Source of the DNA: Dehalococcoidia bacterium
GTDB taxonomy: Bacteria; Chloroflexota; Dehalococcoidia; SZUA-161
DNA: 14,700 bases
Assembly (NCBI GenBank): GCA_030619685.1
Contig: JAUXAX010000054.1
Span: forward strand, 1-14,700
Direction of reading: 5' to 3'
Of this stretch, positions 1 to 5,445 are shown piece by piece. The notes beneath the pieces were generated by a model, which was not told the DNA's origin, did no database searches, and was given only the letters and a program-made list of their open reading frames with translations. The position numbers were made by a program, and so were the translations under genes. The number at the start of each line of letters is the position of its first letter. Within the stretch, counting starts at the first letter, position 1.

Positions 1-1
1 T

Positions 2-208
2 GATGCGGTCATCGTATTTTCCTCATCGACTTCCCTGGCGGACGCCGCAGCCACAGCAATAGGCAACCGGGTTAGCTCGGCAGGCGATATCCCCAAGGCA
101 CTGGAGTTTGCTCGGGGTATACAGGGCCTGAAGGGAGCAGCGGTCATAAAGGATGACCACATGGGGCTCTTCGGCCAGATAAAAATAGCTGACGTTGACC
201 AGGAATAG
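2..208 (+). CDS. UPF0280 / ApbE-like protein, C-terminal fragment
   Basis: An open frame runs from the window edge to the TAG at 206-208, giving 68 residues, so the N-terminus lies outside. It begins DAVIVFSSSTSLADAAATAI and ends with DDHMGLFGQIKIADVDQE. The alanine-rich LADAAATAIGN stretch, followed by a 'GLKGAAVIKDDHMGLFG' type ending, matches my memory of the end of UPF0280 proteins, an uncharacterised branch of the ApbE (flavin-transferase) superfamily found in archaea and some anaerobic bacteria. No reaction is assigned. It converges on the glycosyltransferase gene, with only nine bases between the two stop codons. Confidence 0.7.
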   Translation, partial: DAVIVFSSSTSLADAAATAIGNRVSSAGDIPKALEFARGIQGLKGAAVIKDDHMGLFGQIKIADVDQE

Positions 209-217
209 GATTAAACG

Positions 218-1369
218 CTAGCCTATCTGAGACTCAGGGCCGTACACGCGCCCCTTCCATCTGATGCCAGCGCCCCTCAGATGCCGGTAGCTGGCATAGA
301 GGCAAACCAGCAGCAGGAAAGCCATGCCGATGGGATGCAGAATGACGGATGACTTGGACTGAGAGAAGCGGCGGCCCGCCAGAAACCGCGCCAGATACAA
401 AATAGCTACCTGGAGCATGACCAGCACCTGCCAGCCGAAGGCAGGCTGCGCCAGCAGTAAACCATGAGCCAACCACAGGAAAGGCATCAGAAACAGGAGC
501 AGCACCACGCCCATTAGCCCGATAAAAGCGAAGATAGATAGCGAGGCTACGACATAGAGCCATCTGGTGAGGCCATCCCACATGGTACCGAACTCACGGT
601 ACATCTGGCAGGAGACCAACGGTGACAGGTCCAGGGTTAGCTGCCGATAATCATGACGCGCCATCTCTCTCCCCAGCCAGACATCTTCTAATATTCGCGA
701 CTTCACGGCCTCATGTCCACCGATGCTTCGATACTCCTGGGCAGAGAAGAACATGAACTGCCCAATGACCACCGATGGCAGAGTGCGCCGCGAGCGCTGC
801 AGCCACCACAGCGGCATCCAGCACAGGAGCATGAAGTAGAAGAGAATAGGGATAGCCATCTTCTGCCAGATCGAGGTGGTTTGCTGATGAGGGAAGCCGG
901 AGATAAGGGCCGCTCCTGAGTGAATGGCGGTGCTCAATACACGACGCAATGCAGAGGGGGCATGCACCGTATCGGCATCGGTAAACAGCAGCCAGGAGCC
1001 TCGAGCCTCCTTGGCTAGCTGGTGACAGGCAAAGGGCTTGCCTGCCCACCCTGACGGCAGCGGTTGCCCTCGCAGCAGCCTCACCCGACGGTCCTCGGCA
1101 GCAACCCCAGCTACGATATCAGCAGTACCATCGGTCGATGCATCATCCAGCACGAGTATCTCGAGACTTGGATAGTCCTGCCGTCGCAGAGACTCAAGGC
1201 AGGTCCTGATGTTAACCTCTTCGTTCCTCGCTGGGATGAGCACGGAGATTAGAGGTGGAGGATCAGGCAGTTCACCGTCAGCCTTAGCTTTCCTCAGAGA
1301 CCTGAGGTTCAACAGGAGATTAAACAGAACCCCGACCAGCAAAAAAGCGATTAGCTGCTGGTAAAACAT
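218..1369 (-). CDS. Membrane family-2 glycosyltransferase (CrtQ/HpnB-like)
   Basis: The 383-residue protein has an N-terminal membrane anchor (about residues 5-22), a GT-A catalytic domain and three or four C-terminal membrane segments (about 172-190, 272-303, 313-330, 343-360). Visible GT2 motifs are SVLIPARNEE (42-51), DDASTDGT (75-82), the metal-binding DAD (131-133), an ED pair (228-229) and a Q-x-x-R type block ending in RW (255-270). It should transfer a sugar from a nucleotide-sugar to a lipid acceptor at the cytoplasmic face. The overall layout resembles carotenoid (CrtQ) and hopanoid-associated (HpnB) glycosyltransferases, but the acceptor cannot be read from sequence. Its ATG directly follows the TAG of the PlsY-like gene, and a GGAG lies 8 bases upstream, so the two are translationally linked. 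Confidence 0.85.
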   Translation of the reverse strand: MFYQQLIAFLLVGVLFNLLLNLRSLRKAKADGELPDPPPLISVLIPARNEEVNIRTCLESLRRQDYPSLEILVLDDASTDGTADIVAGVAAEDRRVRLLRGQPLPSGWAGKPFACHQLAKEARGSWLLFTDADTVHAPSALRRVLSTAIHSGAALISGFPHQQTTSIWQKMAIPILFYFMLLCWMPLWWLQRSRRTLPSVVIGQFMFFSAQEYRSIGGHEAVKSRILEDVWLGREMARHDYRQLTLDLSPLVSCQMYREFGTMWDGLTRWLYVVASLSIFAFIGLMGVVLLLFLMPFLWLAHGLLLAQPAFGWQVLVMLQVAILYLARFLAGRRFSQSKSSVILHPIGMAFLLLVCLYASYRHLRGAGIRWKGRVYGPESQIG

Positions 1370-1972
1370 CTACGAAGCTCCGCTGCTTTGGCCAACGCCC
1401 TCTGCCTTTCTGGCCTCGATCACATCATCGCCCACAGCCCACTGCTTGATGAAGGATGGTATCACGAGTAAGCCTCCGGCGAGGAAGTATACCCAGGAGC
1501 CGTACCATAAACCCAGCACTACAGGGACAGACACACGGAACATCCGATTGCTCAGTAAATGCCGCTTAGTGACTGCCAGCGGCAGGAGATAGAAGACCGC
1601 CATAATTAGCACGGCCAAAACATTGAGCAGGGCCAAGCCTGACATCGCAATGGTCAGCCCTTGGCCACCACCTCCCTTTAACCAGATGCTCCAGCTGCAG
1701 CCGAAGACGGCAGCGACCAGGATAACCAAGACGGCCCAGACCTCGCCCACCATGATATGGGCGATGAGAATACAAAGGGCGCCCTTGGTCATCTCAACCA
1801 CCAGGGCCACCAAGGCGGGGCGTTTCCCCCCATGCATCAGCACAGCCGTCACCGTGGCGTTGCCCGTGCCTAGCGTACGGATATCAGCCCCGGTGAAGTA
1901 GCGCATGGAGAGATAGGAGCTGGGGATGCTCCCGATCAAATAGCCAATCAACGCCAGAAGTACGAATGTCAT
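1370..1972 (-). CDS. Divergent PlsY-like glycerol-phosphate acyltransferase family protein
   Basis: A 200-residue, highly hydrophobic protein with about five membrane segments, the usual size for PlsY (acyl-phosphate:glycerol-3-phosphate acyltransferase). The N-terminal IGSIPSSYL (13-21) matches PlsY motif 1. The next motif, normally GSGNPGATN-like, is GTGNATVTAV here (35-44). The glycine-rich block, normally preceded by a GH and reading GGKG, is GCSWSIWLKGGGGQG (91-105), so the usual histidine and second lysine are absent. The fold is therefore likely, but canonical activity is doubtful. The start ATG has GGAG 8 bases upstream (1981-1984) and follows a good promoter. Operon partnership with a membrane glycosyltransferase points to a role in a modified lipid (inference). 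Confidence 0.75.
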   Translation of the reverse strand: MTFVLLALIGYLIGSIPSSYLSMRYFTGADIRTLGTGNATVTAVLMHGGKRPALVALVVEMTKGALCILIAHIMVGEVWAVLVILVAAVFGCSWSIWLKGGGGQGLTIAMSGLALLNVLAVLIMAVFYLLPLAVTKRHLLSNRMFRVSVPVVLGLWYGSWVYFLAGGLLVIPSFIKQWAVGDDVIEARKAEGVGQSSGAS

Positions 1973-2020
1973 TTACGCAGCTCCACAAAGAGCAACACCG
2001 TACTTGCTCACACTGGAAGT

Positions 2021-2049
2021 ACTCTAAGCAATAAATATTCTTTTGTCAA
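2021..2049 (-). promoter_or_regulatory. Sigma-70-type promoter for the PlsY-like/glycosyltransferase operon
   Basis: Read on the minus strand, a perfect -35 TTGACA (2044-2049) is followed after 17 bases by TAGAGT (2021-2026), a four-of-six match to TATAAT, with an A/T-rich spacer. The predicted start of transcription is near 2014, about 40 bases upstream of the acyltransferase start codon. Promoter strength and use are inferred only. Confidence 0.65.
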
Positions 2050-2090
2050 GTTCACTCGATTGCAGAAGTACTTTGCCCCCTATTTGCCAC

Positions 2091-2120
2091 CAATGCTACG
2101 CCTACGCAGTCGTAGTATTG
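2091..2120. promoter_or_regulatory. Inverted repeat between divergent promoters (operator candidate)
   Basis: Arms CAATGCTACG (2091-2100) and CGTAGTATTG (2111-2120) pair over 10 bases with one G-T wobble, around a 10-base centre. The inner bases CTACG/CGTAG (2102-2106 and 2111-2115) form an alternative overlapping dyad. There is no T-run after it, so it does not look like a terminator. Its place between the promoters at 2021-2049 and 2199-2228 suggests a protein-binding site. Confidence 0.45.
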
Positions 2121-2130
2121 CGGCACAGCT

Positions 2131-2158
2131 ATATGTACATAGAACCATATGTACGTAG
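2131..2158. repeat. Tandem 12-mer ATATGTACRTAG (operator candidate)
   Basis: ATATGTACATAG (2131-2142) is repeated as ATATGTACGTAG (2147-2158), a 16-base period with one mismatch. The first copy contains the perfect 10-base palindrome TATGTACATA. The pair lies about 40 bases upstream of the island promoter -35 box, a position compatible with regulator binding. No regulator gene is in the window. The 300-base gap 1973-2272 otherwise holds only the two promoters and the inverted repeat; I see no credible gene in it. Confidence 0.45.
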
Positions 2159-2198
2159 GGTTAAAGAGCGGATTAAGGACAGAGGCGACATTTTCCTA

Positions 2199-2228
2199 TT
2201 GACAGGGGGAGAACTAATGTTCTACTAT
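2199..2228 (+). promoter_or_regulatory. Sigma-70-type promoter of the phage structural island
   Basis: A perfect TTGACA (2199-2204) is separated by 18 bases from TACTAT (2223-2228), a five-of-six match to the -10 consensus. Transcription would begin near 2235, shortly before the strong ribosome site AAAGGAGGTG (2259-2268) of the first island gene. All following island genes are on the same strand with mostly short gaps, so this may drive the whole cluster. Confidence 0.65.
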
Positions 2229-2272
2229 TGCGCCGCATCGGCATGAAAGGCTGGAGCGAAAGGAGGTGAAAC

Positions 2273-2707
2273 ATGACCGAGGAAACCAAGGACACAGAGA
2301 GAGAGGCAGAGGTTCAGGGCAACGAGGAGACGGAGATGGACTGGAAAGCGATGAACGAAGAGCTGCAAGCGAGAATAGAACAGCTCGAGGAGGCCATCAC
2401 CTCCAGGGATAGCGAACTTGCTGCCCTCAAGGACTCACTGGCAGGCGCAGTAACTAAATACCGCAGCGCAGTCATGGACTCGGCGCCTGGGGTGCCCGAG
2501 GAGCTGCTCAAAGGGGAGACAGTGGAAGAAATCGACGCCTCCCTGGAACTAGCGCAAGGCATAGTAGCGAAGGTCAGGCAACAGTTTGAGAGTGATGTGA
2601 CAGCAAGGAGCGTGCCCGCAGGGGCGCCGCCACGGACGCCACCCGACCTGTCAGCGCTCTCCCCAGGGGAGAAGATCGCCCACGCCCTGGCAAGGCAGCA
2701 AACCTAA
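2273..2707 (+). CDS. Coiled-coil phage scaffold-like protein
   Basis: The 144-residue acidic protein begins with a glutamate/aspartate-rich tail, then a predicted coiled coil (about residues 24-65, with leucines and glutamates in heptad-like spacing: LQARIEQLEEAI and LAALKDSLAGAV). A second helical block (75-110) follows and a proline-rich linker leads to a short C-terminal helix (ALSPGEKIAHALARQQ). I recognise no catalytic motif. Small, charged, helical proteins directly upstream of the capsid gene usually serve as internal scaffolds or capsid-assembly chaperones, and the C-terminal helix is where such proteins bind capsid. The role is inferred from position and composition. Translation is well supported by AAAGGAGGTG four bases before the ATG. 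Confidence 0.6.
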   Translation: MTEETKDTEREAEVQGNEETEMDWKAMNEELQARIEQLEEAITSRDSELAALKDSLAGAVTKYRSAVMDSAPGVPEELLKGETVEEIDASLELAQGIVAKVRQQFESDVTARSVPAGAPPRTPPDLSALSPGEKIAHALARQQT

Positions 2708-2728
2708 GAGAGCGACATATGTCATGTC

Positions 2729-2871
2729 TGTCATTGCGAGCCGAAGACCTGACCCTGTCTTCGACCCTGAGGGCTCAGACCCGAAGGGAACGAGGTGAAG
2801 GGGAAGGAGCAGTGAATCAATCTCATCACAACCCCTGAGATCGCTTCGGCACTTCGTGCCTCGCAATGACA
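2729..2871. mobile_element. MITE-like element with 12-bp terminal inverted repeats
   Basis: Perfect terminal inverted repeats TGTCATTGCGAG (2729-2740) and CTCGCAATGACA (2860-2871) bound a 143-base non-coding unit. Inside are further dyads, including GGCAC-TTC-GTGCC (2848-2860) next to the right end and a CTTCG...CGAAG dyad at about 2759-2785. TCATTGCGAG/CTCGCAATGA repeats of this style are widespread, high-copy non-autonomous elements in many bacterial genomes. No transposase is encoded. It fills nearly the whole 212-base gap between the scaffold-like and capsid genes. An obvious target-site duplication is not visible. Confidence 0.7.
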
Positions 2872-2919
2872 TAGAGATGTAGCAACAACAAATCAACAGA
2901 AGCAAAAGGAGGAAAGAAG

Positions 2920-3804
2920 ATGGCACTTACACTAGCAGAGGCAGCCAAACTATCCAACGATATTCTCCTGCAGGGAGTCATTGAGACCATAATCTACGAC
3001 AGCCCGGTACTGCAGGCACTGCCGTTTGTCGAGATCGTGGGCAATGGCTTGACCTACAACCAGGAGAACCAAGCAGCCACAGTCAACTTCTACGATGTGG
3101 GCGACACCTGGCAGGAGTCCACGCCCACCTTCACACAGAAGACGGCCACGCTAACAATCCTCGGCGGGGACGCCGACGTGGACAACTACCTGGCATCCAC
3201 CCGCAGCAATATCCAGGACCTGGAGTCCGCGGTGATCCAGCTCAAGGCAAAAGCGGTGCAGCAGAAGTTCGATGACACTTTCATCAACGGCGACACCTCT
3301 GTAGACCCCAAATCCTTTGATGGCCTGGCCGAGCTGTGCAGCGGGGGCCAGCAAATCAGCATGGGCGCTAACGGCGACACGCTCACCCTGGCCAAGCTGG
3401 ACGAGCTCATTGACCTGGTGAAAGGCGGCAAGCCCGCCATGTTCCTGATGAGTAGGCGCAGCCGGCGCAAGCTCACATCCCTCCAGCGGAACCTCGGCTC
3501 GATAGAGATGACACAGGACCAGTTCGGCAACTTCGTCAGCCTCTACGACGGCATCCCCATCGGCGTAAACGACTGGATCTCCGATGAACAGACGGTGGGC
3601 AGCTCCACCGACTGCTCAGCGATCTACGCCCTGCAGTTTGGGGAAGGCGTTATGTGCGGACTAACCAGCCCCGGGGGACTGCAGGTGGAGAGAGTCGGCA
3701 GCCTGGAGAGCAAGGACGCCACCAGGACACGAGTGAAGTGGTATTGCTCACTTGTCCTGTTCAACAGCCTGAAGCTTGCTGAGCTCATCGGCGTCCGTGA
3801 CTAG
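2920..3804 (+). CDS. Phage major capsid protein
   Basis: The 294-residue protein has the size and layout of small HK97-fold major capsid proteins. A helical N-terminus (LAEAAKLSNDILLQGVIETI) is followed by a beta-rich region rich in threonine and tryptophan that may form the E-loop. Next come the long helix LESAVIQLKAKAVQQKFDDT and the FINGD...SFDGL segment (about 121-137) that is typical where the capsid P-domain begins. A later 'PAMFLMSRRSRRKLTSLQR' stretch (172-190) and the C-terminal beta strands ending RTRVKWYCSLVLFNSLKLAEL match many phage coat proteins. No prodomain or protease gene is seen. A ribosome site AAAAGGAGG lies 7 bases before the ATG. It should form the icosahedral shell. 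It is an intact frame despite the mobile element just upstream. Confidence 0.85.
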   Translation: MALTLAEAAKLSNDILLQGVIETIIYDSPVLQALPFVEIVGNGLTYNQENQAATVNFYDVGDTWQESTPTFTQKTATLTILGGDADVDNYLASTRSNIQDLESAVIQLKAKAVQQKFDDTFINGDTSVDPKSFDGLAELCSGGQQISMGANGDTLTLAKLDELIDLVKGGKPAMFLMSRRSRRKLTSLQRNLGSIEMTQDQFGNFVSLYDGIPIGVNDWISDEQTVGSSTDCSAIYALQFGEGVMCGLTSPGGLQVERVGSLESKDATRTRVKWYCSLVLFNSLKLAELIGVRD

Positions 3805-3816
3805 ACCCTTAAGACA

Positions 3817-3844
3817 GCGCTCGTGCTCCCTGACCCACGAGTGC
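3817..3844 (+). other. Stem-loop after the capsid gene
   Basis: GCGCTCGTG (3817-3825) pairs with CACGAGTGC (3836-3844), nine pairs including one G-U, around a 10-base loop, 13 bases after the capsid stop codon. No T-run follows, so it is not a standard intrinsic terminator; it could stabilise the capsid message 3' end or weaken read-through. A second G-rich/C-rich dyad (GTGGGGG...CCCCCAC, about 3862-3900) follows before the next gene. Confidence 0.4.
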
Positions 3845-3929
3845 TCATACAGAATGTTGCAGTGGGGGGCTAGTGAAGGGGAGGAACCTCTCGCCCCCAC
3901 TCCCCCCGCTGCCCCGTCAGGAGGCGGAA

Positions 3930-4262
3930 ATGAGCAACAAGGTAAAACAAGGCCTGCCCCAAACCAAAGAGGGCTTGCCCAAAGAGGCATTCGCCATCGT
4001 GGGGGATCCCCTCGACCCCGAGACATGGAAGCTTCCCCACCATACCAGGGCCATATTCAGAGCCCTTAAAGGCAAGCTCGATATAGAGAAAACAGTCGAC
4101 TGGGATCGTATGCCCACCGCCGTAGCCGCGCTATCGCCAGGCGGCTACCGGGGGCAGAGAATCGACGCCACCGAGGAACAAATCACCAGGGCAGCCAGGC
4201 ACCTTGCCAGCCACTACCGCAAGGCAGATAAGCCTGTCCCAGAAACCCTAACCGCCCTGTAG
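3930..4262 (+). CDS. Small phage structural-region protein with YRKAxKPxP C-terminal motif
   Basis: The 110-residue protein of unknown function sits between capsid and adaptor genes. I prefer the ATG at 3930 because AGGAGG (3919-3924) lies five bases before it; a longer in-frame start at 3873 lacks this support. The N-terminus is lysine/proline rich (LPQTKEGLPKEAFAIVGDP). The middle has WKLPHHTRAIFRALKGKLDIEKTVDWDRM. The end reads ITRAARHLASHYRKADKPVP. That last segment recurs in the small protein at 5085-5258, pointing to a shared helix-turn module. Its stop codon TAG forms part of a GTAGCGGC hairpin element. It may be a head-completion or decoration protein, but this is only positional. Confidence 0.65.
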   Translation: MSNKVKQGLPQTKEGLPKEAFAIVGDPLDPETWKLPHHTRAIFRALKGKLDIEKTVDWDRMPTAVAALSPGGYRGQRIDATEEQITRAARHLASHYRKADKPVPETLTAL

Positions 4263-4282
4263 CGGCACGGCGCACCGTGCCC
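4259..4282 (+). repeat. GTAGGGGC-type hairpin element, copy 1
   Basis: GTAG-C-GGCACGG-CGCA-CCGTGCC-C: perfect seven-base arms at 4264-4270 and 4275-4281 with a tetraloop. It differs by one base from the GTAGGGGC consensus of the other copies and includes the TAG stop of the preceding gene. Confidence 0.6.
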
Positions 4283-4298
4283 TAAGAAAGGAGCGGCC

Positions 4299-4334
4299 AT
4301 GAACCTATCAGAGATGAGAGCAGCGGGGCTATAG
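4299..4334 (+). CDS. 11-codon mini-ORF, partial duplicate of the adaptor gene start
   Basis: ATG at 4299 preceded by AAAGGAGC opens an 11-residue frame, MNLSEMRAAGL, ending in TAG at 4332-4334. The ribosome site, start codon and first six codons repeat those of the adaptor gene 70 bases downstream. Both copies should bind ribosomes. It may be a non-functional duplication scar or a short leader peptide; the sequence alone cannot decide. Confidence 0.4.
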   Translation: MNLSEMRAAGL

Positions 4335-4335
4335 C

Positions 4336-4354
4336 GTTGCCACTCTGTGGCAGC
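4336..4354 (+). other. Stem-loop just before the adaptor ribosome site
   Basis: GTTGCCAC (4336-4343) pairs with GTGGCAGC (4347-4354), eight pairs with one G-U, around a three-base TCT loop. It starts one base after the mini-ORF stop and ends two bases before the AAAGGAG of the adaptor gene (4357-4363), a layout that could influence ribosome loading. Confidence 0.5.
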
Positions 4355-4368
4355 GGAAAGGAGCCATT

Positions 4369-5001
4369 ATGAACCTATCAGAGATGCGAACAACTCTTCG
4401 AAGAGACCTCCACGACGAGGACGTCAATAACTATCGCTGGACGGATGACGAGCTCGATCGCCATATCGCCCACGCCGTCAGCCAATTTTCCCAGGCGCTG
4501 CCCTTGGAGGACACGGCAGACATCGCGACCACCGCCGACAGCCGTGACGTTGACATTTCCCAACTCTCCAACAGAGTGATGATCGAGGCTGTGGAGTATC
4601 CCATCGGCAGCTATCCACCAACGTATCGGCGCTTCGCTCTCTGGCAAGACACCCTCACCATCCTCTCGGATATTGTGCCAGACGGCAGCGATGCTCGAAT
4701 CTACTACGGCAAGCTCCACACTCTGGACGCCTCCAGCTCCACCGTACCCACGCAGCACGAAGACCTGGTTGCACTCGGAGCAGCCGCCTACGCACTGCTG
4801 GAGTGGGCCAACTATGCCATCAACCGCGTCAATGTTGGTGGAGCTGACACCGCCAGAACATACCAAAAGCAAGGCAGCGAGCTACTCGCTCGATTCCGCA
4901 AAGAACTTAAGCGCCTGGGGCACACCAACGAGGTCAGAGTAAGGCAACTCTATACTCCTGCCACAACGCCAGTCTCCAAATCAACCGTTACCGGCCCGTA
5001 G
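4369..5001 (+). CDS. Phage head-tail adaptor-like protein
   Basis: The 210-residue, mostly helical protein begins MNLSEMRTTLRRDLHDEDVN, followed by YRWTDDELDRHIAHAVSQFSQALP. This 'short helix, D-x-x-x-YRW-[TS]D-x-E-[IL]-D' opening is typical of phage adaptor (gp6/gp4-like) proteins that ring the portal and connect head to tail. A beta-containing middle (about 55-110) carries YPIGSYPPTYRRFALWQDTLTIL, and a long helix (about 125-190) contains ALGAAAYALLEWANYAIN and RTYQKQGSELLARFRKELKRL. The C-terminus is a short flexible tail. No portal gene is present in the window. The ribosome site AAAGGAG is five bases before the ATG. The assignment to adaptor is by pattern and position. Confidence 0.6.
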   Translation: MNLSEMRTTLRRDLHDEDVNNYRWTDDELDRHIAHAVSQFSQALPLEDTADIATTADSRDVDISQLSNRVMIEAVEYPIGSYPPTYRRFALWQDTLTILSDIVPDGSDARIYYGKLHTLDASSSTVPTQHEDLVALGAAAYALLEWANYAINRVNVGGADTARTYQKQGSELLARFRKELKRLGHTNEVRVRQLYTPATTPVSKSTVTGP

Positions 5002-5084
5002 GCTAGAAGGGCCACCGTAGTCCCCTCTCCCTTGAGGACAGAGGCTGGATGAGGGTGAAAGAAAGACAGAAGGGAGCGGACTAT

Positions 5085-5258
5085 ATGGCAAGAACCAGAA
5101 CCCGGGAACAGCGCTGGGCAGCCATCGAGCGCCAGGTCGAGGAGCTACTGCACCAGCCGATACCACCCGAGGAGAAGCTGAAGGAAGCCGAGCGGCTTGC
5201 CGCCATCTACCGAAAGGCGGGAAAGCCTTTGCCCAACCGGCTCGCCATCTTGGTCTGA
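5085..5258 (+). CDS. Small helical phage-region protein sharing the YRKAxKPxP motif
   Basis: A 57-residue basic protein from ATG 5085, with AGGGAG (5071-5076) eight bases upstream; an in-frame ATG at 5049 has a poorer context. The sequence is almost all helical and ends AAIYRKAGKPLPNRLAILV, closely matching the end of the 3930-4262 protein (ASHYRKADKPVPETLTAL). Function is unknown. Its TGA stop overlaps the ATG of the next small gene (TGATG), indicating coupled translation. Confidence 0.6.
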   Translation: MARTRTREQRWAAIERQVEELLHQPIPPEEKLKEAERLAAIYRKAGKPLPNRLAILV

Positions 5259-5407
5259 TGATCGAACGACTATACCGAGCCCTGTGGTCGAGAATAGGTG
5301 GCCGTCCCTGGACCCACACCATCCGAGACAGCCAGCGCAGGCATCCCCTTCTATGGCTGCTCATAGCCCAGGCGATCGGCATTATCCTGGGCCACATCTT
5401 CTGGTAA
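5258..5407 (+). CDS. 49-residue single-pass membrane protein
   Basis: The frame starts inside the previous stop (TGATG at 5256-5260) and ends TAA at 5405-5407. The N-terminal half is basic and tryptophan-containing (MIERLYRALWSRIGGRPWTH, then TIRDSQRR). The C-terminal half is a membrane helix of about 20 residues (HPLLWLLIAQAIGIILGHIF) finishing in W. Coupled overlap with its neighbour, a clear charge-then-hydrophobic layout, and absence of alternative coding here support a real gene. By size it could be holin-like or a membrane anchor, but no family is recognised. Confidence 0.6.
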   Translation: MIERLYRALWSRIGGRPWTHTIRDSQRRHPLLWLLIAQAIGIILGHIFW

Positions 5408-5412
5408 GGAGG

Positions 5413-5435
5413 TAGGGGCACGGCACGCCGTGCCC
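5413..5435 (+). repeat. GTAGGGGC-type hairpin element, copy 2
   Basis: GGGCACGGC (5416-5424) and GCCGTGCCC (5427-5435) are perfect nine-base arms; the realistic fold is an eight-pair stem with a CACG loop. It begins right after the AAGGAGG at 5406-5412 and ends 10 bases before the hub-protein start codon. Confidence 0.65.
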
Positions 5436-5445
5436 AAAGCTCTAG

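Noticed and set aside
2043..2246. 67-codon + strand frame upstream of the scaffold-like gene
   Set aside because: It runs across both operator-like repeats and the island promoter, has no ribosome site, and its composition is not protein-like.
2708..2919. 91-codon minus-strand frame covering the MITE-like element
   Set aside because: It only crosses the repeat and the neighbouring gene end; low-complexity leucine-rich product, no ribosome site.
3873..3929. Longer N-terminus for the small protein ending at 4262
   Set aside because: The added residues are proline-rich and come from a G/C hairpin region; AGGAGG is placed for ATG 3930.
4378..4872. 164-codon minus-strand frame opposite the adaptor gene
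   Set aside because: An antisense shadow: valine/glycine-rich, no ribosome site, and the + strand gene has clear phage-protein pattern.
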